From: an uncultured Lachnospiraceae bacterium
Lineage (GTDB): Bacteria > Bacillota > Clostridia > Lachnospirales > Lachnospiraceae
NCBI GenBank assembly: GCA_947566645.1
Contig: CANOKL010000046.1
Span: forward strand, 1-33,656
DNA length: 33,656 nt
Direction: 5' to 3'
The position numbers and the translations under genes are program-made. The notes beneath the pieces were generated by a model. That model was not told where the DNA came from. It made no database searches and worked only from the letters and a program-made list of their open reading frames with translations. Shown here piece after piece: positions 15,160-23,184 of the stretch (the first letter of the stretch is position 1; the number at the start of each line of letters is the position of its first letter).

Positions 15160-17766
15160 ATGGAACAGTATACAGTATCAGGCATGAGCTGTGCAGCGTG
15201 CAGTGCCCGTGTGGAGAAAGCGGTCTCTAAGGTGCCAGGTGTGACTGCGTGTTCTGTAAGCCTTCTGACAAATTCCATGGGCGTGGAGGGAACGGCAGGG
15301 TCCGGTGAGGTGATTGCCGCCGTAACAGAGGCAGGTTACGGAGCCTCCTTAAAAAAAGGAGAAAAGGCAGGAGCCGGTGCAGGCAGAGAGGATGCAGGGG
15401 AGCTGCTGAAGGACAGGGAAACTCCGGTTCTGAAAAAGCGTCTGTCAGCATCACTGTGCTTTCTGATTCCGCTTATGTATGTCTCTATGGGACATATGAT
15501 GTGGGGATGGCCTGTACCGTCTGTGCTTCAGGGGAATCATGTTGCCATGGGGCTCATACAGCTGCTTCTGACTACGATTGTTATGGTGATTAACCAGAAA
15601 TTTTTTATAAGCGGCTTTAAGAGCCTGTGGCACAGAGCACCGAATATGGATACCCTTGTGGCCCTGGGGGCAGGAGCATCCTATGTGTACAGCACCTATG
15701 CCCTGTTTGCCATGACGGATGCCCAGCTTAAGATGGATATGGCCAGGGTCATGGAGTACATGCATGAGTTTTATTTTGAATCAGCGGCAATGATTCTGAC
15801 GCTGATTACAGTAGGGAAGATGCTGGAGGCGCGCTCTAAGGGGAGGACGACAGATGCCCTTAAGAGCCTGATGAAGCTGGCGCCGAAGACGGCGGTGGTA
15901 GTGAGAAACGGGAAGGAAGAAAAGGTTTCCATAGATCAGGTGGGAATTGGTGATATCTTTGTAGTAAGACCTGGAGAAAATATTCCGGTTGACGGTGTGG
16001 TACTGGAGGGAAGCAGTGCTGTCAATGAGTCTGCCCTTACCGGAGAGAGCATTCCGGCTGACAAGGAGCCGGGTGATCCTGTTTCGGCGGCCACGCTGAA
16101 CAGTTCAGGGTTTTTAAAATGCCGGGCAAGCCGGGTGGGGGAGGATACGACGCTCTCCCAGATTATCCAGATGGTCAGCGATGCGGCGGCTACAAAGGCT
16201 CCCATTGCAAAAGTAGCGGACAGTGTGTCCGGCGTGTTCGTTCCGGTAGTGATCAGCATTGCAGCCCTGACGACCATCATCTGGCTTCTGGCCGGACAGG
16301 GAATCGGCTTTGCTCTTGCCAGGGGAATCTCTGTGTTGGTGATCAGCTGCCCCTGCGCCCTTGGGCTTGCAACACCGGTTGCCATTATGGTTGGAAACGG
16401 AATGGGAGCAAAGAATGGGATTATGTTTAAGACAGCAGTATCCCTGGAGGAAGCCGGAAAGATGCAGGTGGTCGCCCTTGATAAGACAGGAACCATCACA
16501 AACGGCGAGCCCCGTGTAACGGATCTTTTCCCAGGAGAAGGCATAACCCAGGATGAGCTTCTTACCATGGCATACATGCTGGAGAGAAAGAGCGAGCATC
16601 CTCTTGCAAAGGCAATCCTTCTGCTTGCGCAGGAGAGGGGAATTGCCCGGGAGGGAGATGCCCCTGATATGGAGGTTACGGATTTTCAGGCGCTTCCTGG
16701 AAACGGGCTTACCGGAACGGCAGGGAAGCACAGGCTGGCAGGAGGCAATTTGGGATTTATTGCAGGCCGGTCAGACATATGTGAACGGGACATCATCCGG
16801 GCAGAGCAGCTTGCAGAAGAGGGGAAAACCCCGTTATTTTTCAGCCGTGACGGAGCATTCACAGGTATTATCGCCGTAGCAGATGTCATCAAGAAAGACA
16901 GTCCCCAGGCGGTGCACGAACTTCAGAACATGGGGATCCATGTTGTCATGCTGACAGGAGACAACGAGCGTACGGCAAAAGCCATCGGAAGGCAGGCAGG
17001 AGTGGATGAGGTCATCGCAGGAGTACTTCCGGACGGAAAAGAGCAGGTAATCCGTACCCTTAAGGAAAAAGGGAAGGTTGCCATGGTAGGAGACGGAATC
17101 AACGATGCGCCTGCTCTTACGAGAGCAGATATCGGAATTGCCATCGGGGCGGGAACCGATATCGCCATTGATGCCGCAGATGTAGTGCTCATGAAAAGCA
17201 GACTTTCAGATGTACCGGCGGCGATCCGCCTGAGCCGGGCAGCACTGCGCAATATCCATGAAAATCTGTTCTGGGCATTTTTCTACAATGTAATCGGAAT
17301 TCCCTTAGCGGCAGGGCTCTGGTATCCATGGTTTGGCATGAAGCTAAACCCCATGTTCGGAGCCGCGGCAATGAGTCTGTCAAGCTTCTGTGTTGTGACA
17401 AACGCACTGCGGCTTAACCTGTTCAGAATGTATGATTCATCGAGGGACAGGAAGATCAGACATAAGAATCGTAAGAATACGGATATAAAGAATAAAAAAA
17501 ATGAAAGTGCCGATGCAGAGAATAAAAGCAGCGGCAGATCAAAGGAGGATAAGACCATGACAAAAACGATGAAAATTGAAGGAATGATGTGCGGACACTG
17601 TGAGGCACGGGTAAAGAAGGTTCTGGAAGCCCTTCCAGAGGTTTCCGCGGCAGAGGTAAGCCACGAGGCAGGAACCGCAGTCGTGACCCTCGAAGACGGA
17701 GTGTCAGATGAAGTGCTGAAAAAGGCAGTGGAAGACCAGGATTATAAGGTTCTTGGGATCGAGTAG
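15160..17766 (+). CDS. copA: Copper-exporting P1B-type ATPase with C-terminal copper-chaperone domain
   Basis: An 868-residue Cu(I) efflux ATPase. Residues 1-65 form a heavy-metal-associated domain with C11 and C14 (GMSCAAC). Then come the membrane helices, the actuator motif LTGESIP, the CPC ion-binding motif (C397-P-C399), the phosphorylation motif DKTGT (D441), the HP dipeptide (SEHPLAKA) and GDGINDAPAL. After the last helix there is a charged linker of about 45 residues rich in K, N and D, then a second HMA domain at 800-868 with C811 and C814 (GMMCGHC). ATG 15160 is preferred over ATG 15157 by spacing from AGGAGGAG. The C-terminal domain is unusual for CopA; see the embedded start at 17557. 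Confidence 0.95.
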   Translation: MEQYTVSGMSCAACSARVEKAVSKVPGVTACSVSLLTNSMGVEGTAGSGEVIAAVTEAGYGASLKKGEKAGAGAGREDAGELLKDRETPVLKKRLSASLCFLIPLMYVSMGHMMWGWPVPSVLQGNHVAMGLIQLLLTTIVMVINQKFFISGFKSLWHRAPNMDTLVALGAGASYVYSTYALFAMTDAQLKMDMARVMEYMHEFYFESAAMILTLITVGKMLEARSKGRTTDALKSLMKLAPKTAVVVRNGKEEKVSIDQVGIGDIFVVRPGENIPVDGVVLEGSSAVNESALTGESIPADKEPGDPVSAATLNSSGFLKCRASRVGEDTTLSQIIQMVSDAAATKAPIAKVADSVSGVFVPVVISIAALTTIIWLLAGQGIGFALARGISVLVISCPCALGLATPVAIMVGNGMGAKNGIMFKTAVSLEEAGKMQVVALDKTGTITNGEPRVTDLFPGEGITQDELLTMAYMLERKSEHPLAKAILLLAQERGIAREGDAPDMEVTDFQALPGNGLTGTAGKHRLAGGNLGFIAGRSDICERDIIRAEQLAEEGKTPLFFSRDGAFTGIIAVADVIKKDSPQAVHELQNMGIHVVMLTGDNERTAKAIGRQAGVDEVIAGVLPDGKEQVIRTLKEKGKVAMVGDGINDAPALTRADIGIAIGAGTDIAIDAADVVLMKSRLSDVPAAIRLSRAALRNIHENLFWAFFYNVIGIPLAAGLWYPWFGMKLNPMFGAAAMSLSSFCVVTNALRLNLFRMYDSSRDRKIRHKNRKNTDIKNKKNESADAENKSSGRSKEDKTMTKTMKIEGMMCGHCEARVKKVLEALPEVSAAEVSHEAGTAVVTLEDGVSDEVLKKAVEDQDYKVLGIE
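17557..17766 (+). CDS. Embedded in-frame CopZ-like copper chaperone from an internal start
   Basis: Inside the 3' end of copA lies AAAGGAGG (17541-17548), 8 bases before an in-frame ATG at 17557. Initiation there would make a free 69-residue HMA protein with GMMCGHC and the typical beta-alpha-beta length of CopZ. The sequence before the ATG is a low-complexity linker, as expected if copA and a separate copZ gene became joined by loss of a stop codon. The ribosome site and start are seen; actual use is inference. The free chaperone would carry Cu(I) to CopA or CsoR. Confidence 0.5.
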   Translation: MTKTMKIEGMMCGHCEARVKKVLEALPEVSAAEVSHEAGTAVVTLEDGVSDEVLKKAVEDQDYKVLGIE

Positions 17767-17774
17767 AAATCGTC

Positions 17775-17816
17775 AGTTGGGGACGGGGTAAAATTAATTT
17801 TACCCCGTCCCCAACT
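17775..17816. repeat. GGGACGGGG palindrome, copy 4
   Basis: A perfect 42-base palindrome with no loop (arm AGTTGGGGACGGGGTAAAATT), located between the convergent copA and vanZ-like genes. It starts 9 bases after the copA stop, and its right edge supplies two bases of the vanZ-like stop codon (minus strand, 17815-17817). Confidence 0.96.
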
Positions 17817-18300
17817 ACAGGCGGTCAGGACGGAGCCGACAGATGATTTTTACAGTGATGAGAGCGGCACATACACCGACACTGTCAATCATCACGTCTC
17901 GCTTTGATGGCCCCCTGCCGTCCACAAAGGACTGGTGGTATTCGTCCCCTGCGGCAAACCCGACACAGAAAAGCCCGGTGGCGAGCATTAGCGGAAGTCC
18001 CCTGAGCCCGTATACATAGAGAGGAAAGGATACGGCCAGCGTTAGTAGAAAATATTCGGTCATATGGGCAAGTTTCCTGACCGGGTGGGAGATCTGTCCT
18101 GCATATTCCTGAATCTGGCGGTCATTAAGACCTTGGTCAAAGACAGAATTTCCTGCTTCTACGATCCGGCAGCTTACTTCAAAGCTTAAATTTCCCGATT
18201 CTTCGCCGTTCTGTGCGGAAAAGCCGTAGATGATATACATCATGGCAAGCGCAGGCAGAATGGACAGGGGCTTTAAAAGAAAAATGAATTTGTGCGTCAT
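17815..18300 (-). CDS. VanZ-like membrane protein
   Basis: A 161-residue membrane protein with about four hydrophobic segments. It shows VanZ family hallmarks: an N-terminal helix followed by IIYGFSAQNGEESG, then RKLAHMTEYFLL, and the DEYHQSFVDGRGPSKRDVMID segment. VanZ relatives influence resistance to glycopeptides and cell-surface properties, but for most of them the function is unknown. The start has GGAGG 8 bases upstream on the minus strand. The gene is convergent with copA and divergent from the D,D-carboxypeptidase gene. Confidence 0.9.
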   Translation of the reverse strand: MTHKFIFLLKPLSILPALAMMYIIYGFSAQNGEESGNLSFEVSCRIVEAGNSVFDQGLNDRQIQEYAGQISHPVRKLAHMTEYFLLTLAVSFPLYVYGLRGLPLMLATGLFCVGFAAGDEYHQSFVDGRGPSKRDVMIDSVGVCAALITVKIICRLRPDRL

Positions 18301-18352
18301 TTATAATACCTCCAACTATGAATGGCAAACCAGGTTACCGGTTCCCGTTCCC

Positions 18353-18381
18353 ATTGTAACGGGAAGAAGAGTACAAGTCAA
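18353..18381 (-). promoter_or_regulatory. Promoter for the vanZ-like gene
   Basis: On the minus strand TTGACT (18376-18381), a 17-base spacer and TACAAT (18353-18358). The start site would be about 18346, inside a CCCGTT/AACGGG hairpin (18344-18363). The remaining 18301-18458 intergenic sequence also holds a TTACTA/TAGTAA inverted repeat (18412-18430) close to the carboxypeptidase start; no clear plus-strand promoter was found. Confidence 0.65.
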
Positions 18382-18458
18382 GTTTGATATTAAGGTCATA
18401 TTTTCTAAGTTTTACTATTACAATTAGTAATAATACATTCTATATGGAGAGATTTCAG

Positions 18459-19637
18459 ATGAAACGGTTTCTGGCATTATTACTATGTGTCATCCTTTGG
18501 GCACAGCCGGTTCTGGCGGCGGATGCGAAAAAAGATGCAAAAGAAAAAGGGACAGAAGGGATTGAGGTGTCGGCTCCTTCGGCAATCCTGATGGAGGCTT
18601 CGACGGGGCAGGTGATTTATGAAAAGGATGCGGATTCGGTGAGGCCCCCGGCAAGTGTTACGAAGGTTATGACAATGCTTCTCATTTTCGATGCCCTTGC
18701 AGAAGGAAAGATTAAGCTGGAGGATGAAGTGACTACATCAGAATACGCGGCATCCATGGGAGGTTCCCAGGTGTTTTTAGAGCCTGGCGAAGTACAGACA
18801 GTAGATACGATGATCAAATGCATTTCTGTGGCAAGCGCAAACGACGCATGTGTTGCCATGTCAGAATTTATCAGTGGGAGTGAAACGGAATTCGTTGCGC
18901 AGATGAATGAGAGGGCAAAGGGTCTTGGCATGGAGAATACGCATTTTGTCAACTGCAACGGACTAGATACTGACGGGCATGAGACGACTGCGAGAGACAT
19001 TGCCCTTATGTCCCGGGAGCTGATTACGAAATATCCGCAGATCCGGGATTACTGCATGATCTGGATGGAAAATATTACTCACACAACGAAAAAGGGTACC
19101 TCTGAATTCGGACTTACGAATACAAACAAGCTGATCCGGCAGTACCAGTATGCCACAGGGCTGAAAACTGGGTCCACCAGCAAGGCGAAGTTCTGTCTGT
19201 CTGCAACAGCGGAAAAGGACGGGATGGAGCTGATCGCAGTAATCATGGCGGCAAATGACGGAAAAGCCCGGATCAGGGATGCTACGGCGCTTTTAGGATA
19301 CGGGTTTGGAAAATGCAGGAAGTATGAGGAAGAGCAGACGGAAAAGGTAAAACCAGTTCCGGTAAAGAGAGGGGTAAAGACCCAGGTACAGACGGTCCAG
19401 AAGGAGCCCTTTGCCTATGTGGATACCACGGGTGCGGATCTTTCGGCGGTTGAGAGGAAGGTTTCCCTGAAAAAGAGTGTCAGGGCGCCTGTAAAAAAAG
19501 GAAAAAAAGTAGGAGAGGCAGCCTATTATCTGAACGGCGCCAAGATCGGGAAGGTGGATATACTCACTGCGGAAGCAGTGAAGGAGGTAAGCCTTGGGAG
19601 TGTGATGGGGGATATGGTGAAACGTCTGCTGCTGTAG
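18459..19637 (+). CDS. D-alanyl-D-alanine carboxypeptidase (DacF/PBP5-like)
   Basis: A 392-residue secreted penicillin-binding protein that trims the terminal D-alanine from peptidoglycan stem peptides. Residues 1-20 are a signal peptide ending in VLA-A. Catalytic motifs are S66-V-T-K69, S126-A-N128 and K236-T-G238. A C-terminal beta domain (about 320-392) ends with a hydrophobic or amphipathic tail that may anchor it to the membrane. GGAGAG (18446-18451) is 7 bases before ATG 18459; upstream in-frame ATGs lack a site. It is one of two such enzymes in the window, the other being next to scpAB. Confidence 0.94.
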   Translation: MKRFLALLLCVILWAQPVLAADAKKDAKEKGTEGIEVSAPSAILMEASTGQVIYEKDADSVRPPASVTKVMTMLLIFDALAEGKIKLEDEVTTSEYAASMGGSQVFLEPGEVQTVDTMIKCISVASANDACVAMSEFISGSETEFVAQMNERAKGLGMENTHFVNCNGLDTDGHETTARDIALMSRELITKYPQIRDYCMIWMENITHTTKKGTSEFGLTNTNKLIRQYQYATGLKTGSTSKAKFCLSATAEKDGMELIAVIMAANDGKARIRDATALLGYGFGKCRKYEEEQTEKVKPVPVKRGVKTQVQTVQKEPFAYVDTTGADLSAVERKVSLKKSVRAPVKKGKKVGEAAYYLNGAKIGKVDILTAEAVKEVSLGSVMGDMVKRLLL

Positions 19638-19747
19638 TCAGATTCCATTGCTGCGGCCGCCAGATGAGTATACCTGTATATCAGCAGACCACTGACGTGG
19701 GAAAAGAGATATTGCCTTGATATGCGGATAGTATTACATTTTCATGA

Positions 19748-19855
19748 GAACGGGGCTGTCGGGAAATAGCAGTATGACCGCAAGATATTGCCGTGATTTA
19801 TAATGTCACATAACAATATCTTGTGGGCAATCTGCATTTCCCGACAGCCTCGTTC
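19748..19855. repeat. Long imperfect inverted repeat between convergent genes
   Basis: Outer arms of 20 bases (GAACGGGGCTGTCGGGAAAT and its partner ending CGTTC) match with one mismatch. A second inner stem (CAAGATATTG with CAATATCTTG) and a third (GTGA/TCAC) follow, so the whole 108-base segment can fold into one long hairpin. There is no clear T-run on either side. It could be a bidirectional terminator or a miniature inverted-repeat element. The flanking 19638-19747 shows nothing else. Confidence 0.8.
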
Positions 19856-19870
19856 GGTTTCATTACATGA

Positions 19871-21115
19871 TTATCTGCCCATCAAAGCTTCTATGTCCGC
19901 GATCGTCCTCGGGATATCCCGCGAAAGGTTTTCGCATCCATTTTCTGTGATCAGGCAGTTGTCTTCTATGCGGAAGCCAATGCCCCATTCCTCGTGATAG
20001 ATACCCACATCTACACAGAATACCATTCCGGGTTCTGTCATACGGTTTTTGACAGATACTGTGTCATGTACATCCAGTCCGATATGGTGTGCGCCGCCGT
20101 GCCACAGGTAAGTACTGATTTCCTCACGGGTCTTTAATACTCCGGCTTCTTTAAGCTGCCCGTAATTGTACTCCCTGATCATGGGGTCCACGTCAGCCAT
20201 GGGAATGCCTGGCTTCAGAAGTCCGAACATATGCTCAGAGGTGCGGTAGGCGCATTCATAGAGAAGCTTCTGGCGATCTGTGAACTTCCCGTTGCAGGGC
20301 CATGCCCTGGATACATCGGTAATCTCATGGTCCCAGACAGCGCCGACATCATTTAAAATCATGTCGCCGTCCTTTGCCTGCCCCCAATAGCCATTGTAGT
20401 GTATGCAGAAATTATTTTTTCCGGCGGAGATGATTGACGGAAATCCGGGAACGGTCACGCCGTGCTGTGCCAACGCATAGTCGTACTCAGCCTTGTACTG
20501 GTACTCGTACATTCCGGGTTCTGAGGCATGCATCATCGCCTCAATTCCTGCTTTTGTTACGGCCTCCGCCTTTCTTAATGCCTCAATCTCGCAGGGCTTC
20601 TTGATCGTCCGCTGCCTGCGCAGCAGAGGGTTTAATGATTCCATGACAATATGTGGAGTCTCTGACCGGAGTTTTGCTGCCAGCCGGAAGGCTTCGTTAC
20701 CTTTATCCCCTTGGAAATTTGGATCAAAATCAAGGTAAAGCTGCTTAATATCACCTGAATAAAGGAGTCGGTATAGGTCCTCCTGGAAGTTTTCTACATT
20801 ATCAAACATTAAGATACCGGATCTATCTGACGCTTCATCTTCCTTGATCCGTTTCCCATTCCAACGTTCCAGAAGAGGATTGGCGGGAAGGAGATACAGC
20901 TTTTCGCGAATACCAGAAGAGCCTGTCTGAAGCATTAGTACAGTGTCAGCCTGCTCAATTCCGGTCAGATATAAAAAGTTCCGGTTTGCATAAAAAGGAT
21001 AGTCTTCATCGCCGGTTTTTCTTGGGGCATGCCCGCTGAATAAGAGAATCAGGGAATCCGGCTTTACGTCGCTGCATAAAATCTGTCTGTTTTCTTTGTA
21101 AAATTCTTTTGTCAT
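19871..21115 (-). CDS. pepP: Xaa-Pro aminopeptidase, aminopeptidase P family (M24B)
   Basis: A 414-residue cytoplasmic metallopeptidase that removes the first residue when the second is proline. An N-terminal creatinase-like domain is followed by the pita-bread domain with the metal ligands: two aspartates in NDVGAVWDHEITDVSR, the histidine in HHIGLDVHD and the glutamate in GFRIEDN. The position usually taken by the glutamate of T-V-E-P-G reads CVDVGIY, that is aspartate. The ribosome site GGAG is 15 bases from ATG 21115, longer than usual. It lies downstream of a second, longer family member in the same direction. Confidence 0.93.
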   Translation of the reverse strand: MTKEFYKENRQILCSDVKPDSLILLFSGHAPRKTGDEDYPFYANRNFLYLTGIEQADTVLMLQTGSSGIREKLYLLPANPLLERWNGKRIKEDEASDRSGILMFDNVENFQEDLYRLLYSGDIKQLYLDFDPNFQGDKGNEAFRLAAKLRSETPHIVMESLNPLLRRQRTIKKPCEIEALRKAEAVTKAGIEAMMHASEPGMYEYQYKAEYDYALAQHGVTVPGFPSIISAGKNNFCIHYNGYWGQAKDGDMILNDVGAVWDHEITDVSRAWPCNGKFTDRQKLLYECAYRTSEHMFGLLKPGIPMADVDPMIREYNYGQLKEAGVLKTREEISTYLWHGGAHHIGLDVHDTVSVKNRMTEPGMVFCVDVGIYHEEWGIGFRIEDNCLITENGCENLSRDIPRTIADIEALMGR

Positions 21116-21233
21116 GATGTCTGTTTTCGTCTCCTGTCTAAACTAAAAATGTATGAAGGTTCTGTCATGAACTTTTATTTTGACTTGTCTAAATCCTCAC
21201 ATGCGTCAAAATTGAAAGTTATTTTATGATGAA

Positions 21234-21257
21234 AGCGTCAAAAGATATTTTGACGCT
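21234..21257 (-). terminator. Hairpin downstream of the longer aminopeptidase gene
   Basis: AGCGTCAAAA and TTTTGACGCT form a perfect 10-base stem with a 4-base loop, 11 bases after the stop codon. A further partial copy (GCGTCAAAA) occurs at 21203-21211. The T-run is weak, so termination is plausible but not certain. Confidence 0.45.
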
Positions 21258-21268
21258 CATGACAGCTC

Positions 21269-23056
21269 CTAAATTGCTCTGGTGTATTCTTTCAGCCAGG
21301 TCTTTTCATCGTCATTTAAATGAGGCGCGATCACCTCGTATACCTTTGCATGGTAGGCATTCAGCTGCTCTTTATCCTCAGGGGTCAGCATATCCGGAAT
21401 GACAGCGTCCAGGTCAATGGGCACATAAGTAATCGTCTCAAAGCAGAGGAACTGTCCATATTCCGTCTTCTGTCCCTTGCGGACAAGCAGTTCATTTTCC
21501 GTACGGATGCCGTGGGAGCCTTCGATATAGATACCCGGTTCATCTGTTATGACCATGCCTGGTTCAATAGCAGCCTGCTCCTTTCCGACAATTTTAATAC
21601 GGAAGCCGCAGGGCGGTTCATGGATATTCATCAGGTATCCTACGCCGTGGCCAGTGCCGTGTTTGTAATCAATGCCGCGCTCCCATGCGGGCATTCTTGC
21701 CAGAATATCCAGGTTGTAGCCGCAGGTTCCCTCCAGGAATACGGCTCTTGCCAGCCGGAGATTACACAGAAGTACTATAGTAAAATCTTCTTTCATCCGG
21801 TCACTGACATTTCCGAAGGCAAAGGTTCTTGTAATATCTGTAGAACCCTCCATGTATCCGCCGCCGGTATCTGTAAGGAACAGATTGTCCGGTTCTACGG
21901 GGATGTTTGTCTCTGGCGTCGCCGCATAGTGTACGATGGCGCCGTGGGGGCCGAAGCCGCAGATGGGATCAAAGCTCTGCCAGAGATAGCCCTCCTGCTC
22001 CTTCCGGAATTCCTCCAGCTTTTCAGCGGAGCTGATCTCAGTGATCGACGTCTTTCCGACATTTTTCTTAAGCCAGTACATGAACTTTGTGACTGCCACG
22101 CCGTCCTTAATATGGGCATTAATAATATTCTTTATCTCCGTGTCATTCTTCACTGCCTTCATGAGAATGGACGGATTCATTTTTTCAATAACCTTTGCAG
22201 CTTTTGGAAGATTATTGTAAAGAGCATAGTTTAATCTGTCGGGATCTACTAAAATCGTGCAGTCCTCTGGCAGTGCCTTTACATCCTCGTATATATCGTT
22301 GTAGGAATGGATGGAGACGCCTGCCCCGGCAAGCATTTCCTTCATCTCATCTGTCAGCTTGCGACCGTCCACATAGAGCTTCATCTCATCCGGCGTAATG
22401 ACTGCGTAGGAGAGAAGCAGCGGGAAAAATTCAATGTCATTGCCCCGCAGATTGGTAAGCCAGCAGATATCATCCAGCGATGCCAGGATATGCACGTCGG
22501 CACCCTCCTCTTTCATTGCTTCGCGGATGCGTTTGAGCTTGCTTTCCGTGCTCTCGCCGGTGTACTCCACTCCAAGGGCAAAGGCGGGATTCTCGGAAAG
22601 GGGCGGGCGGTTCTCCCAGATCAGGTCAATAAGATCTTCTGAGTAGTTGACAGAGCCCTTCCGTGCTGCTGCGGCCTCCTCAAGAGCCTGTCCCTTCCCC
22701 ATTGCGACAACGCGGCCGTCAAAGCCCAGGGTGCCGCCTTCGGGGAGTGTCTTTTCCACGTATTCCTCCACGGTGGGTACGTCCTTTTCCCCCATTTTAA
22801 ATAATGTGACGCCGCTTCCTGCAAGCTGGTTCTCAGCCTGGATAAAGTAGCGGCCGTCTGTCCACAGCCCGGCCTCTGTCTGCGTAATGACAGCAGTTCC
22901 CGAGGAGCCGGTGAAGCCTGTGATGAATGCTCTCGCCTTAAAATGTTCCCCAACATATTCGCTCTGATGATTGTCATCAGTGGGAACCAGATACATATCA
23001 TATCCGCGATCCTCCATTAAGCGGCGCAGAGCAGCAATTCTTTCTGGTACATTCAT
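21269..23056 (-). CDS. Aminopeptidase P family protein, long (three-domain) type
   Basis: A 595-residue M24B metallopeptidase with two N-terminal creatinase-like domains (about 1-300) and a C-terminal catalytic domain. Ligand motifs: TDTGGGYMEGSTDITRTF (both aspartates), GTGHGVGYLMNIHEPP (histidine), ITDEPGIYIEG and RTENELLV (glutamates). The length and N-terminal layout match the eukaryotic-like Xaa-Pro aminopeptidase group rather than the shorter PepP next to it. The ribosome site GGGAGG is well placed before ATG 23056. The promoter is at 23090-23119. Confidence 0.95.
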   Translation of the reverse strand: MNVPERIAALRRLMEDRGYDMYLVPTDDNHQSEYVGEHFKARAFITGFTGSSGTAVITQTEAGLWTDGRYFIQAENQLAGSGVTLFKMGEKDVPTVEEYVEKTLPEGGTLGFDGRVVAMGKGQALEEAAAARKGSVNYSEDLIDLIWENRPPLSENPAFALGVEYTGESTESKLKRIREAMKEEGADVHILASLDDICWLTNLRGNDIEFFPLLLSYAVITPDEMKLYVDGRKLTDEMKEMLAGAGVSIHSYNDIYEDVKALPEDCTILVDPDRLNYALYNNLPKAAKVIEKMNPSILMKAVKNDTEIKNIINAHIKDGVAVTKFMYWLKKNVGKTSITEISSAEKLEEFRKEQEGYLWQSFDPICGFGPHGAIVHYAATPETNIPVEPDNLFLTDTGGGYMEGSTDITRTFAFGNVSDRMKEDFTIVLLCNLRLARAVFLEGTCGYNLDILARMPAWERGIDYKHGTGHGVGYLMNIHEPPCGFRIKIVGKEQAAIEPGMVITDEPGIYIEGSHGIRTENELLVRKGQKTEYGQFLCFETITYVPIDLDAVIPDMLTPEDKEQLNAYHAKVYEVIAPHLNDDEKTWLKEYTRAI

Positions 23057-23089
23057 GTTTAAACCTCCCTTGTTTTATTATTGATGTCC

Positions 23090-23119
23090 AATATAAGATT
23101 CTAGCATATTTAATTGCAA
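23090..23119 (-). promoter_or_regulatory. Promoter for the long aminopeptidase, sharing its -35 box
   Basis: On the minus strand TTGCAA (23114-23119), an 18-base spacer and TATATT (23090-23095). The -35 hexamer is self-complementary and is also the -35 box of the divergent plus-strand promoter. Confidence 0.6.
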
Positions 23120-23142
23120 AATAACAGGAATAATTATATAAT
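23114..23142 (+). promoter_or_regulatory. Promoter for the HAD-IIA phosphatase gene
   Basis: TTGCAA (23114-23119), a 17-base spacer and perfect TATAAT (23137-23142), 43 bases before the start codon. Confidence 0.75.
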
Positions 23143-23184
23143 TTTAAATATACATTTTGTTACGGCATTCTGGAGGATGGACAC

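Noticed and set aside
15160..15360. Programmed frameshift in the N-terminal HMA region of copA, as in Escherichia coli
   Set aside because: No slippery heptamer followed by a stem was seen after the first HMA domain; the better candidate for a free chaperone is the C-terminal internal start.
15936..16577. Minus-strand open frames opposite copA
   Set aside because: They overlap the conserved ATPase motifs on the other strand and have no ribosome site; long antisense frames are expected in this base composition.
21320..22234. 304-codon plus-strand open frame opposite the long aminopeptidase
   Set aside because: It lies entirely within a gene with clear peptidase motifs and shows no family features or start signals.
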